A DNA stretch of 64,000 nt from the NCBI GenBank assembly GCA_914767715.1, contig OU612074.1:9253501-9317500 (forward strand), in the 5' to 3' direction. This DNA comes from Membranipora membranacea (Eukaryota > Bryozoa > Gymnolaemata > Cheilostomatida > Membraniporidae). The position numbers and the translations under genes are program-made. This document shows, in pieces, positions 14,253-25,956 of this stretch; positions within the stretch are counted from its first letter, which is position 1, and each line of letters begins with the position of its first letter. The notes under the pieces are model-generated. The model was not told the origin of the DNA. It ran no database searches and saw only the letters and a list, made by a program, of their open reading frames with translations.

Positions 14253-14667
14253 CAGGGGCGTATATTCTAAAAAATTTCACTCACTGACTTTTCAGAGATG
14301 AGCATAATAATCGGGCGCAGCCCGATCCACACGCCGTAGGCGTGGCGGGGAGGGTGTGGGAGGGGCGCTTAAGCGCCCTCCCACCACGGAAATTTTTGCA
14401 TATCGGTAGCAAAATAGTGCAAGCAGAGAGGTATTTCAATAGCTCACTGCGCTGTTGGGTACTTTCAGAAAACAACTCAATAGCAGTAGAAGATTACGGT
14501 AAAAATGCTCCAGTTATAAAGCACCCATTTGAAAACAAACTGTCCTTGATGGGATTCGAACCCACGACAATCTTATTAACAAAGATTGTGAGGCGGACGC
14601 TCTACACACTGAGCTATTCAGCCACTCACGGAAATCTGTGGGCCGTGAGTGGTAATATACGCCACTG
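14253..14667 (-). mobile_element. hAT-like non-autonomous element carrying a tRNA-like SINE segment
   Basis: 415 bp inserted in vWA exon 4. Ends are CAGGGGCGTATATT and the complement of CAGTGGCGTATATT. The flanks are exact 8-bp duplications, TCTCCAGC at 14245-14252 and 14668-14675; CAG-type ends with an 8-bp duplication fit the hAT superfamily. On the minus strand it holds an A box (TAGCTCAGTGTGTAGAG) and a B box (GGTTCGAATCCCA) near 14550-14640, then a GC-rich multi-hairpin module at 14310-14390. A second, end-truncated copy lies at 32170-32516. Confidence 0.8.
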
Positions 14668-15032
14668 TCTCCAGCCTTGCTGCCAAACAGACAAAGCTGC
14701 AAGATAAACTCTGTAAAAGTAAGGAATCTTCTTGTCTTATTCAGTGAACATTTTATAACTACATAGCATGTAATAAATACATAAATTTGATGTTGTTCCT
14801 CCCTCGAGCCGCTCATGAAAATACACCATGATTAAAGAAATTTGAAAACTGTAGGACACACTTCGCAGTGGCTCTGATCGATTGAGATATCCAAATAATT
14901 AGATGCTATTTTGGATTTGAAAAATTTTGAATAACACTGCACAAAATCCCAAAATGTTGTTTCTTTTTGCATGCCCTCCATGTATTGTTGTATCAGTTTT
15001 TATTAAACCTTGTAGAAGTTGCTGTTTTGTAT

Positions 15033-15165
15033 CCAACCACCACCACAACAACCACAACAACCACAACAACAACTACAACAACTACAACCACAACACCAAC
15101 AACAACACCAACCACAACATCGATCACAACACCATCCACAACGCCAACCACAACACACCCATTGC
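15033..15165 (+). repeat. ACA/ACC microsatellite encoding the Thr-rich linker
   Basis: An impure CAACAACCA-type repeat in frame with exon 5 encodes a run of about 20 Thr followed by TPTTTPTTTSITTP. Such linkers are typically O-glycosylated spacers in secreted proteins. Repeat length is likely to vary between alleles. Confidence 0.85.
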
Positions 15166-15454
15166 CTTGTGATAAGGATTGTTACGACAAAGCAACCAGC
15201 TGCGACAACCATAACAATGATTACTGTAAGAACAAACAATATGAGCCGTTCCTCAAATTGAGCTGCGCAAAGACATGTGGCTTTTGTATACCAAAGGATG
15301 AATGTAAGTGGTAGGCTAGTGATAAAAATTAGCAACCCTGTTACTTCTTGCATATGTCATACTCCGATCAAATGTTGCGCTTTGTTTGTCCCAATAGCTC
15401 TCCAGCAATTCGTTGGTTAAAAAAAATGTTGGTTAAAATCACGGTCCAGCCATG

Positions 15455-15600
15455 CACCTCATTCTGAAGAATGGGACACGATATAGGGTGTGCCGCAAGT
15501 TTTGCGCCAATTTGCTCTCAGTTTGTAGGCAGGTCGTAGCACACCTGGGGATCCTACAAGTCCCAGTAGTCGGTGGACTTCAGTGGGACTGTTTCACCTT
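15455..15600 (-). mobile_element. Partial SINE, same family as 22990-23200
   Basis: Blocks such as TTTGCGCCAATTTGCTCTCAG, read piecewise, and GTAGGCAGGTCGTAGCACACC match the complement of the SINE body at 23120-23190. The tRNA-like head is absent, so this is a fragment in a vWA-gene intron. Confidence 0.6.
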
Positions 15601-15803
15601 GCTTTTGAAAAACAAAAATGTGTATCTGTGCAGTATCTGTTTGTCTTCAGGTAGATCTATACCATCATCCTGTGTCGATAAGGAGGATTGCTCGGTGTAC
15701 TTTTATTCAGCCTGTGTCCAATTCAAGCAGTGGGCCTTAGATATGTGTCCTAGGAGGTGTGGTGTATGTGATCGGCTTCTAGCAGGTAAAGTTAGACACT
15801 TTA

Positions 15804-15875
15804 CTTGAAGCAGCCCATGGTGCAGTTACCTGTATTGGTCTTGAAGCAGCCCATGGTGCAGTTACCTGTATTGGT
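15804..15875. repeat. 36-bp tandem duplication in intron 6
   Basis: Two identical 36-bp units, 15804-15839 and 15840-15875, each beginning CTTGAAGCAGCCCATGG. They lie just after the 5' splice site of the second ShK exon of the vWA gene. Perfect identity suggests a recent slip or an allelic difference. Confidence 0.85.
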
Positions 15876-16293
15876 TGGAGCAATACTTTATTTTAATGAT
15901 GGACTGAACTTGATTGTTTGGAAGACAAAGACAGATCCGACCTCGGTAGACTCAGCATTGTGAAGGGAGGTGTCTCAATGTTTGTACATGTCTGTTAAAC
16001 ATAGTTTACTGTCACTCTGTCACTTATGAAACAAACATCGTACTTATTTTTCTGTCTATTGTAGCCGAACAGACATGTGAGGACAGTATTGCAGAGTGTT
16101 CTGTTTATGGTAGATCTATCTGTACATATGATGTCAACTGGTCAAAGAAGAACTGTGCTCGTTACTGTGGACATTGTACTGTTTATAACGCTGTGGTCGG
16201 ATAACTAATTATTAATATTGTGCAAACACATTCTTTATTGTTGTTGTTATTTGTTTGTTTATAACATACTCACTACATTTACATGAGAACTTT

Positions 16294-16299
16294 AATAAA
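16294..16299 (+). terminator. Poly(A) signal of the vWA-ShK gene
   Basis: AATAAA lies 90 nt downstream of the TAA stop at 16202-16204, on the same strand. Confidence 0.55.
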
Positions 16300-17850
16300 A
16301 ACGCATCATAACCATGATAATAATAATAAATCTGCAGAGCAACTTTCATCGATACAAGTTCTTCGGCTAGCTGTCTGATGCTTTTTGTGTCGACTTTTTG
16401 CCAAAGCTTCGGGCTTTATAAATCAATGTAATTGATTTCAAATTGAGATGCTCTGATGCCAAGTGGCCTTCTCACGGGGCCACTTTTCCGTTTTAGTTGG
16501 GTACTGAAACTTAAACACAAAAAGTGTCCACTCAACAAAGGCTACATTTCAAGAGTTTGTTTCTCATGCGATAAGAACAGATTTGTAGTCAGTAGAGAGA
16601 TTGAGGCAGACGCTGATAAGCTACTGTTTTAGCTTTGGAGGCTTGGGCTTTGCCTCAGACCCTGCAAGAACCTTACAAGACCCCCTCCGGGTATTACTCT
16701 GCACCCACAAGGATTTTTGGCTCCTCTACCATTTATTTCTAATGCCAACAACGCTACTGAATAAAAGGCACATGTTTGCTAAATCTTAATTAAATATTCT
16801 ACGCTTTGTCTCAAGCTCTCTTTCAGAAGATAATATGTCTGGGGATCAGATGCTCAGACTTACCACCAAGATGCTGATAATAACGATCGATTATAAGCTT
16901 AATCCATTTGCGGAAGTATTTTGATTTATGATTTTTATGCCATTTCAAGAAGTGGGGTTTATAACAACCTCCCTTGTGGTCCTCAAACCCCCCAGTGGCA
17001 GTGCATTATTTTCTGATATCTGTTATTTCATGAGATGCGCTGATACGAAGTTGATATTCAATACAAATAATCTCAAACTCAATCTTTTACACCTGGATCA
17101 TAATAATACACATAAATGTTGTATTGACCAATTTGTTGGCTGTGATTGGCTGGTGGGAGGACCCTACACAACAGTGAATAAGATCAGAGCCAACCATAGA
17201 TACAAATACAGAACAATTCACAAAAACATAACATGACTGAATCACTTTACTCAACTTTACCTTTAATAATGTTAACCTTATCGGAAAGTGTCCAATGAAA
17301 GTAGGCCAAACTGAGTAAAACGACTTCCAAACCAACCACATTGTGGTAGGTCATTGGCTGATAGGTCATTTTATTGACAGTCACGTGATACCCAGCCTTA
17401 TGGTCTAGATTGCTTATATTCCTAGATCTGAGGCTAATGTAGCTATAATATTATTGGATAGACAGGAGCACACAATGACCTATCTATACTTTTTTTATAT
17501 CTATGGAGCCAACACATTCGTTATGGTTGCATCACTTACATGAGATGAAATTAAGACAAATTGCAACTGATGTAAAAGGAAGCAAGTTTTATTGTTGTAG
17601 GACTATGAATTTTTAAAATGAATGTTGCAGTCATTGTATAAATTGGAAAGTATTTTTTAAGTTACCAGTATTGTTTTTGAGTCTCAGAAAAAAGGTCAAA
17701 TGCCTCTTTTTTAAAAGGAGGAGGGAATGTTGATTGTAATCTAACTGTTAATAGTTAGAACAACTTTTATAGAAAATATATAGAAAAAGAACCCATTTGT
17801 GAATGGCTGTAGAAACCTCAAGCTAATTAGTTGTTACTATTTCAATTTAA
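16300..17850. other. Intergenic region between convergent genes
   Basis: Lies between the 3' ends of the vWA-ShK gene (plus) and the EGF-like gene (minus). A small hairpin (AAGTGGCC...GGCCACTT) occurs near 16460-16490. Otherwise I see only short chance frames and no exon, SINE head or terminal repeat. Confidence 0.5.
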
Positions 17851-17854
17851 TAAA

Positions 17855-17860
17855 TTTATT
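17855..17860 (-). terminator. Poly(A) signal of the EGF-like gene
   Basis: TTTATT on the plus strand (AATAAA on minus) lies about 50 nt beyond the stop codon of the minus-strand EGF-like gene. Confidence 0.5.
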
Positions 17861-17910
17861 CCACAAGTATACAGTTTTCAGTCTTGAAAACTCTGATACT
17901 TTTTCGTTTA

Positions 17911-20719
17911 TTAGTACACAGACTTGGAATCAGAGGTGACCTCACATCTTTTACCAATATGGTCGACACTAAGAGCAGAAACCTCTCCGCAGTCACACCA
18001 GAAATCCTGACACTGGTTGAAGCAAGTACCACCATTCAAACATCCGCCAGCCATATCACACCAGTTTTGCTCTGGAGCGCCATTGATACCTGAAAAATCA
18101 AAGGAACTGAATGAATGAGAACAAAGAAATCGATCAAAACCAGATAATTGATATTCAATAGAGAGCATGGCTTGTATTTTTAAATTGACAATCCGATTCT
18201 ATTTACATGTTTTACGTGAGTGAAACTGTAGATATATTAAACTCTAAATTCTACAAAATAATGTGGACAAAAAAACAAAAAAACTATATAGTAATAGTCC
18301 TATGATGTTCAGCTGAGAAGATCATCCACAACTCTGAGAAAAATCTGGACATCAAATTCTACAAGCAATTTTAGGATGTGCATTATGTTTTTGTTGAAGT
18401 CATGAATGTTTGGACCACCTAGTAAGCTAACTATGGCAACTCGATCACAACAAAGAGAGGTCTGCCAAATTGCTTAATTTCTCTTTTTTGTTCTAGGTTA
18501 ATGCTGTCAATTATTTTCATACAAGTGCCCAGTGACATGAATGTTTTGAAACACTGATTGAATAAAGTTCCTTTTTGCTCAATTTTTGAACTCTTCTGTT
18601 TCAAGCGTGGAGTGTTTAAAATCTTTTTTTCTTTCATTGTTATAGTCTCTTTTTTTTTCTTTTTTTCTATATTTTTGTTTGGGCACTAAATATAAGAAAA
18701 TTTCATCATCGTTTAATTGTTAAATTTCTTGTGTAGACTTCTTTGATCATGTATATTAGGAATCCCCAAGAAAAAATTTGGCGAGGCGTGACCTTAACTT
18801 TAAAAGTATTGAAAATATATGAAACTTACAGATGTTACTTTGTGGAGGCAGACCGTTAGATTTCATTGTGGGTAGGCTGCAGTCAAAGTTTCCCTGCCAT
18901 GTCTCTGGGCAGACACACCAGCAGATGTTAGCCTCAAACACTGCAGTACCTCCGTTGAAGCACTGAGTGTTAGAAGCACAGCTAGGTGGGCCAACCATAG
19001 CTGGATTCTGTCTTCTACATGGGTTTGAGCTACCTAAAATCAAAATGTTGCTCAAATATGTTGATTGAAATCGCTAGGCAAAATTAGTTGGTACATGAAC
19101 AGTGAAGTATGACTGTGATTTCATTTCTTTGTTGAATGAATGAAAAGGAAATTCGCCTAGGTTTTTGTGAAAGTAAGGAAACTTTTGTCATCATGAACCA
19201 ACAGCACTAGATTCCATGAAATAAACACCTTGATATAACTTTCAAAAACTTGTAGTTTAAAGAGGGTATAGGTGTTTTGCAACAATGATGATATGGGTTC
19301 AGGAAATAACTTTTTTTTTGCCATGTCAGCGAAAGAAAATGTTTTATTTGTTATCAATGTGATCGTATTTTTACTACCGCTGGACAGAAAAGGCCGCCTG
19401 GAAAATGAGGATAATAAATGTATAAATTAGAAAAAAGTGCAACATATTGCATAGCTTCTTTAGTATAAATAATTTAGTATACCTAAAACGTATAATCCCA
19501 TACACTATATATTAGTATTGAATATGATGTTGACCAGAAAATATTTCTCTATATTGTATTTACAGAGGCCTAACTACTTGATTTACCACATGGTCTTATA
19601 TGTACATGCTTGATCATTGAATAAAGTGGATAAATAAATAAAAGGATAGATTTTAGTATAGATGATGTCAACGAAAACTCACTCAGATAAGATCCAACTC
19701 CCAAGTTGATGGTACATGGATTGTACATTCCGGTGGTGAAGAAGTCGCTGACTTTGGACATCCAAGCGCAACGTCTTGGCAGCCATTGAAGACCTCCATT
19801 AGCGTTATGTACACACTTATAGAACCAGCACATGTTGTTGTCATCAGCAGCCATCATTCCTTCCTGTGTACATGCATCTGCGAGGTGAGAGAGAAATTTT
19901 TTGAAATTTAAAAAAAACTAAGTTAAAAGTTTATATGAACACACTCTTTTATTTGGCAGACGATATCACATGTTGATAGAATTACGACCAAAGGTGGGGG
20001 AAATGAAAAAAATCGTTGTTTCGTGTTTGGAGAATTGAAATTTACTTGATTCCTGTCCCTATTACAAGGTTGTTAATCATGGAGGACAGCAATACATTCC
20101 CTTTACCAAATGGGGCTGAAATATATGCATAGTGTTTTATCTATCACCCTGATTCACAATCCTTTTATTCCCAGTTTTAGCAAATTTGTGTCTCTAAAAA
20201 TTCGAAAACATAATGTTTTCATAGAATAAAACTATAATAATCTAATACTTACCAGCAATTTAATTGGGTAAGTTTTAACAAAAAGCTTTTTCATTTGATT
20301 TTTGTAAGTCTAGTTCACAGTTAATCATTAATTAACTAAAGGCAAATCTTTTTACACTTTCAGCACCTAGATGTGACTCAAAATAATATTATGTACCTAT
20401 GGACCTTTGGGAGCGTCGCAATGATGCAAATACGGAGTTAGCTGGTTTGTTCAGGCTCTATAATTCAGAACTCTTGTTAATTCAGACAAGAAAATTGATC
20501 CCTTCAGCCAGATCTCGATGCATTCTAATGTCACTTAATTCAGACTCGGCTTAATTTGGACAAATTTTTGTGCTCCCAAGAGGTTCAAAATTAAATGTAC
20601 TGCACTGTATTTACTGCAAACTTACTGCCAATAAGAGGATTTGAAGGTCCACCTCCTCCGAGAGAATATCCACTAGCCACTATGGCCAGGCAGCAAAGCG
20701 CTGTTATTATCTTCATCAT
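17911..20719 (-). CDS. Secreted Cys-rich protein with two EGF-like modules (4 exons)
   Basis: Coding exons in transcript order: 20719-20626, 19877-19683, 19033-18830, 18089-17911; all introns are phase 1 with GT-AG ends. The 672 nt encode 223 residues. A signal peptide (MMKIITALCCLAIVASG) precedes a Gly/Pro stretch. Exon 2 encodes a Cys module (CTQEG...NNMCWFYKC...RRC...YNPC) whose spacing only loosely resembles peritrophin-type chitin-binding modules. Exon 3 encodes an EGF-like module (QCFNGGTAVFEANICWCVC). Exon 4 encodes a second EGF-like module (GGCLNGGTCFNQCQDFWCDC) ending at TAA 17913-17911. One module per exon with uniform phase is typical of shuffled extracellular proteins. The start is the first of two adjacent ATGs, just after an acceptor (TTTTGACAG), so a 5' UTR intron is likely. 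Specific function unknown. Confidence 0.8.
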
Positions 20720-20952
20720 TGTGTTGCTGTCAAAAGAGAAGGATAATTAAGCGATCTATATTTATTTGTTTCAAAGGTTGATGTATGAATGTTTGTGTAT
20801 GGCAGAACAAGAATTTTCCTAAGTCAAAGTTCAGATAACTTATTGGAACTTGAACATAATTTTTATATGCTGTTTCAAAATTATTATTCACACACCGAGT
20901 TTATGAACGATAGAACAAAATTTAATAAAAAAATCAGCTCAAGATATCTTAC

Positions 20953-21041
20953 CTGAACAATTATGCGAAAATCGCCAGATGTATTCCAACACACTCTCTC
21001 TTTGTTACTGACACTCATTTTCAAGGCAGCTCCCATTTATA
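20953..21041 (-). promoter_or_regulatory. TATA box and 5' UTR exon of the EGF-like gene
   Basis: Read on minus, TATAAATGGG at 21041-21032 is followed about 30 nt later by a probable start site near 21005. A non-coding exon then ends at 20953 with a TTGTTCAG/GTAAGA donor. This pairs with the acceptor just before the start codon. Confidence 0.55.
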
Positions 21042-22750
21042 TTGAGCGATACTTATCTTGAGGCTGTTCCACCAAAATGATGTTATAACTGGAAGCTATG
21101 AACCTAAATAAGTTAACATAGTTGAAAGTCTTTCCCATGATCAGACTATTTTAGCCTTAGGCTGTCGCAAAACGCAGACTGATACTTTTGTTGTTTGGAA
21201 ACAGTCTGCGATGTTGGAGATATTAATCGTTGTCTAAGACTAAGTTATAATTATGATGTGTTCGGGGGCAAAGAAGGTTCTACAGATAACATCTGCATAA
21301 GATCTTATTACATAAGTGTGACAGTCACGGTTTTTGCTGATCGTTCATTAAATTCAGATAATAAGTAAACGCCTTCAAAGCAAGGATGATGTCATTTGTT
21401 GAGATACGAATCTCATAGGCCATTAGTTTCCCTCAGGCTAGGAACAGCAGAGACCACATTATAAACCTTTTGTTCAGAGGTCATTTTGGCATTACATGGT
21501 GAGTAATTTGTAATCTCTATCTGATTCCTTCGCCTAGCTGGCTAAATTATGTCCATAATCATTCGGACTGGCAGACGGTTTTAAGTCACTCATACCCTGA
21601 GGAATACATAACATAAAATTATGATTTCTCAATGACTTGCAGAAGGACCAAAGTTGAAACCACTGCAAACTTGTGGTTAGGCTAGGCCAGACTCAATTGC
21701 AAACTCTCTTCCATCATGTTGTTTCAATGTCTGATTTACTCAAGATGATTGGCCAAGTGATTAAATACTCTCAAAGGAATACATTACACGAAAAAAAGTG
21801 TAAAGATTTCTAGAAATACAGCAGTTACCTTATGTATCTCGTAATCTTAATACATAAACAATAATATCAAATACAATAATATCTACAAAAACAGCATAAA
21901 TGCTCACAATAAGTAATAATTCCACGTTTGCTATGAGATTATAAGCAAAACATATAGCATCGGCATTCCGTACAAGAAAACCCCAACTTATCCTTGGATA
22001 AACTATACCATCAAGAAAACAATAATTGCTGACTTTGTTTACAGCTGTTGAGATTTAAGATATACTAGTGTGCGATAGAATAATTTCTGTCTCCCCCATC
22101 AAATACCATTCATTCATGGCAAGATGGTAAATTTCGTATAAAGTGCATTGTGTCCTTGAATTCAAACTAAATATCCAAGGTCGATCAGAAACATGCACCA
22201 GAGTTGAGGAATCAACTTATTAATTACCAAATTATTTTACCTTGTTTTCACACACAGTCTGTCAGCAATCGTCATTCCCTGTGGCGATGACATTGCAGAG
22301 TAGGCCCTATATATTTTCTCTCTAAATTACAAGGTTCCAGACTAATTGAAGATCAGTATCATACTGACTGCATTCTATTTGAGGAATTTGTCTTGAGGAA
22401 AATAATTTGTTCTGTCTATATCAGATAATCTAACACATTTCTACCTCTGGGTATTGTAAATGCCTATCCGAGACAAAAAAAAAGATTTTCAATTACAGTC
22501 ATGTAACAGATACAGCTGTGCTTGTAAAAATTCCTTGCACACACCTGGGAATAGAAAAGAACGGCATAATTGTTCTGGTTGCCATATATGTGAGATATAT
22601 TTTCCGAAAATGAAAAAAAACTCACTAAATTCACATATTAGGAATTGTGTTCCTTTGCATTTCAGTGCCTAGGAATAATGGAAGAAATTTAATCCCATCA
22701 AAAGTTGTAGGTTAGCAAGTGATACATTCCATGATTGCAAGGCAGATGCA
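21042..22750. other. Intergenic region upstream of the EGF-like gene
   Basis: AT-rich sequence with no supportable exon. One 70-codon plus-strand frame at 22460-22672 contains a CxxC...HxxxC zinc-finger-like pattern, but it has no visible promoter, intron or partner and may be a chance frame or transposon relic. Confidence 0.45.
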
Positions 22751-22989
22751 GTACCTTACTCTAAGCCAGCCTTGAATATCAATAACCAGGGTATTTTCTG
22801 TAGATTTTTAGGAATTAGAAATCAAAGTTTATTTCCACAGAGCGCACATAGCTACCGTTTTTGAATTAGGTATTAAAGTAAATGGTGTAATGGTGGTACT
22901 ATGATACGACATTCCACTGTAAAGTAAAGTCTTATAGTCATTGGTACCCAGTACTCAGAGTGTTATTCATCACATGTTATAATTGTGTA

Positions 22990-23205
22990 AGGTTTTAACA
23001 AGGGAGTGGGAGGTGGTTCAGTTGGTTAAAGCACCGTTCCTGTAGCATGGAAATGTTGAAGGTCGTCGGTGCGAATCTCACTGCAGTCCATCTACTACTG
23101 GGGTTTTGTTGGGCCTAAGGTTTGCTCCGACCTGCCTGCCAAACAGAGAGCAACTTGGCGCAGATATTGTGCCCATGCTTCGGGATATGGTGTCTGATAT
23201 GACAA
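22990..23205 (+). mobile_element. tRNA-derived SINE in unit A
   Basis: An A box (GTGGTTCAGTTGGTTAAAGC) at about 23013 and a degenerate B box (GGTGCGAATCTCA) near 23069 head a body containing GCTCCGACCTGCCTGCC. The same body occurs complemented at 15455-15600 and 63805-64000. Unit B lacks it. Confidence 0.75.
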
Positions 23206-23353
23206 CTGATTTTAATTAACCATTTTATTTTTCTTTATCAACCAATATGATGATGCTATAAGTTATCGAAAACAAAGTTGAAAATCTTGAAAGACTCCCA
23301 CAGCTTTGTACACGTTTGTTTCTTTTTTCTAAATTGAAAAGTTATAGGCAATT

Positions 23354-23764
23354 TTGTACTGCAGTCTTAAGCTGCATTGCATTCAGGTTGCTCACTGCTA
23401 TCGACGACGTAAAATACCAAGCTTTGATTACGTGAAGCAGCAGAATTTTGAGATTAAAATTCTTATGCCCTCACACTATAGATTTCTACTATCATTTTTC
23501 TGTCAAAAGGGATTATATGAGAGAAAACTGACAAGATGCGAAGATCTGGTGACACAATGCCAAGACAAAGGTTGGAATTGCGAATTATTCGCAGTGGAAG
23601 TTGGCTGCCGTGGGTTCATGGCTAGATCAGCTACCAAATCTCTGACTAGAGTTGGGCTGTCAGGCAGAGAACTCAAACAAGCCACAAAAAGCATAGTACA
23701 TGAGGCAGAAAGCGCATCTGCATGGATTTGGCAACAGCACTGTGTGAAGACAAAAGCTAAGTAA
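23354..23764 (+). mobile_element. LINE reverse-transcriptase C-terminal relic
   Basis: The open frame contains YERKLTRCEDLVTQC, a GCRGF motif and a block like KSIVHEAESASAWIW. This combination is familiar from the C-terminal end of non-LTR retrotransposon polyproteins in animals. No catalytic FADD-type motif is visible upstream, so it is a 5'-truncated fragment. It ends immediately before the LTR-like sequence at 23768. Confidence 0.6.
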
Positions 23765-23767
23765 TCC

Positions 23768-24590
23768 TGTTGCTCGTAAGCTGGGGTTTAACACACTCAC
23801 TTCGTTTTGTGGAGTTGGCCAGCATTTAATTCCTTTGTTTATAATCCTTGTGAGGATTAGATTGAGGGGATTAAGTGATGATTAGCAAACTGCTTGGGGT
23901 AGAAGGCTAAGTGAGATTATGCCTTTAATACTCAAATTAAAGTAGTTTAATCTCTGCAGCGTGAAAAATCAAAGTGAGTCTGAGTTAGATCTAAGGCATT
24001 ACAAACATAGGATTAAAAGCTTGGCCATCATATAAAAAGGAGGCAGAGCGAGACAGGAGATCACAGTCGACCCACTGGCTGTAGGGCAAACAAGTCATCT
24101 ATCTGACTTGTGTATGAGTTGTACTATGCTCAATGTGGTCAATTTGAGTAGTGAACTATGGCACGAGGGGCGGGTGCCTTGACGATTAGCGATGTTGCGC
24201 CGATGAGTTGATGGAAAGCAAACCTCCCTGCACTGGTTTGGCTTAGAGTATAAGCATGAGAGTGATGGGGCGAACATTGTTGCACTGAAACAATGACGAG
24301 TTGGCAGCCTCCCTGGTTTCGCAACAGCGTAAACACACCAATTATGTCAAACCACAGAAACTTACAAAATGCACTGAGGGATTGATGAGGTTGATTGAGA
24401 TGCTCATCAACACACAGGGGTGGCTTCATGCTGCTGGGGCCGGCCATGAGGAGGTTGTACTAGAGAAGGCCTCGAAACAGTCCTTGACTCATGGTTTCTA
24501 GCTGAAGACCTGTGTGTTTTGCAGTGGTACGCGCACCACTGTATGTTGTATCTCGTAATAAAAGCTGTAGTTCTACATTTGTAGACAACA
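23768..24590 (+). mobile_element. Candidate solo LTR
   Basis: Bounded by TGTTG and CAACA, with a TATA box (TATAAAAAGG) at 24031-24040 and AATAAA at 24557-24562, the arrangement expected of an LTR. No clear 5-bp target duplication was found. A partial inverted copy lies in unit C at 54627-55357. No adjacent gag or pol is visible. Confidence 0.4.
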
Positions 24591-25875
24591 ATTATGATAT
24601 TTGCTGAAAATTTAAGGGTAATTATCAGATTAATGTCCCTTTTACTAAGGATGTTTATTAATTATAAATTTGTGTAAGTAGGATTAGAAGAGGATGTAAA
24701 CCAATCTCTTATGCATAATGTCTAGAGTGGTGACGAATTTTATGAACACAAAATAAAATTCCTGCCAGCTATATCATCGAAATATGTTGCTATGTTATTA
24801 TAGTATGAATCCCTTCGTAAAACTTACAACAGGATAGAGAATCTGGTTTCATTGCAGTGAATCTGGTGATTTCACCAAAATATCAGTAGATGAGAGCTGC
24901 GTTGGCTGTCAAACAGAATCAGAAGTGTATTGTTCCTTTAAACATAGTTAGTTTCTCAACTCACTCATGATAACCTCCCTGACATAGCTGCAAGGTGACG
25001 GATTTGATGTCCTCTTTAGAAATACTCTCACTATCATGATAATTTTCTCAGTAGTTTTGTATGTATGCAAAAAACATTATTTTAGCTTCATGACCTAATA
25101 TTGCTTGGTTGGGGGTCTCACTAAATATGAAACATAATTTAATCCCATTATGTTTTAATATTTTAATGTATATCTTTTGGATGTCATGTTCCTTTTATGT
25201 TATCAATGCACCAAACAAGACAGAAGGTAGCTGATTCCTTGTCAAAATTGATGTTCCAATACACACTTTTTCTATTTGTTTACCATCACTTCCATTGCTC
25301 TATAAGGCTAGGGGAGATTTTGCAATCGAAGGTCATGGGATAGCCACTCTCTATTGATTGTAAAATGGCTAGTTTCAGAATATGTTTTGGCCAATAAGGC
25401 AGTATTTACAAAGTGAGCTTGGTTTAGGTAGTATGACTCGAACTATTTGGTTACGTAGATCGGGTCTTGTAGCCTAAGAGTGTGAAGCGTTGAAATGCAG
25501 AATTCAAAATGCCGAAGCAGTATATAGTATTTTCACTGATCATGGGTATGCAAGAGTTACATTGGACCCTGCCTGGTGTCAATTGCAAGTTAATTGTACA
25601 TAAGAAATTAAAATAGTCATTCATCGACACGAACCACAACGGAAAATTTAAAGATGAGCATGTTAACCAGTTTTGAAGTATGCGGTCCTGCTTTTCTTGG
25701 CATGATAGATGATGGCATGAAGTTTTCTGCTGAAATTTGATTGATGAGTTTTCAACCAAATCAAAACTCGAAGGCCAATCAAAATTAAAGACATAACTTT
25801 CTTGAACTCATCCACGATAGCCTAGAAAGTAGAACTAAACTTGTAAGCGGAAAGGACTTTTTTGATAGGCTATCG

Positions 25876-25881
25876 TTTATT
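25876..25881 (-). terminator. Poly(A) signal of lectin A, at the foot of a hairpin
   Basis: AATAAA on minus. The adjoining ACGATAGCCTA (25814-25824) and TAGGCTATCGT (25866-25876) can pair as an 11-bp stem whose foot touches the signal. Unit B (33777-33782) and unit C (53393-53398) keep the same arrangement. Confidence 0.7.
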
Positions 25882-25956
25882 GTGTTTCAGTAAGAACAAA
25901 GCAACATAATTAAAGCATTTTTCAATGGTGGTGTGTGAAGATCACTGGATCAGCTC

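Larger units (their letters stand above)
12654..16204 (+). pseudogene. Secreted vWA / Thr-rich / 3x ShK protein, exon 4 interrupted by a transposon
   Basis: Exons 12654-12687, 12999-13120, 13617-13855, 14051-14718, 15016-15303, 15651-15785, 16065-16204. A signal peptide (about residues 1-24, MRSYRMTIFVSALILCVAAA...) precedes a von Willebrand factor A domain with a complete MIDAS: DGSGS, the T in GTYTFKAL, and D in VMTDGQSQ. A poly-Thr linker and three six-Cys ShK modules follow (each ending CGxC or CGHC). Exon 4 contains a hAT-like element at 14253-14667; its frame meets TAA at 14268-14270. Removing the element plus one 8-bp duplication (423 nt) restores a 400-residue frame with DFSSLAAKQTKLQDKLCK at the vWA end and a correct splice phase. 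As it stands, only about 204 residues (signal plus vWA) could be made. vWA domains with MIDAS bind protein ligands through a metal ion; the true partner is unknown. It may be only this allele that is broken. Confidence 0.85.

Noticed and set aside
14550-14640. tRNA gene on minus strand
   Set aside because: A and B boxes are present, but the cloverleaf is imperfect and the sequence sits inside a transposable element; likewise 13320, 22990, 32170, 38183, 41430, 47543 and 63930.
14927-15353. Alternative frames over the Thr-rich repeat (Gln-rich, Asn/His-rich, and Cys-rich on minus)
   Set aside because: All are shadows of the ACA/ACC repeat; only the Thr frame joins in phase to the vWA and ShK exons.
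22460-22672. Small zinc-finger-like frame (CHICEIYF...HIRNC)
   Set aside because: One weak motif, no splice context or second copy; not enough to call a gene.
24139-24501. Frames on both strands shared by units A and C
   Set aside because: They lie inside the LTR-like block and are preserved because of recent duplication; no domain recognised.
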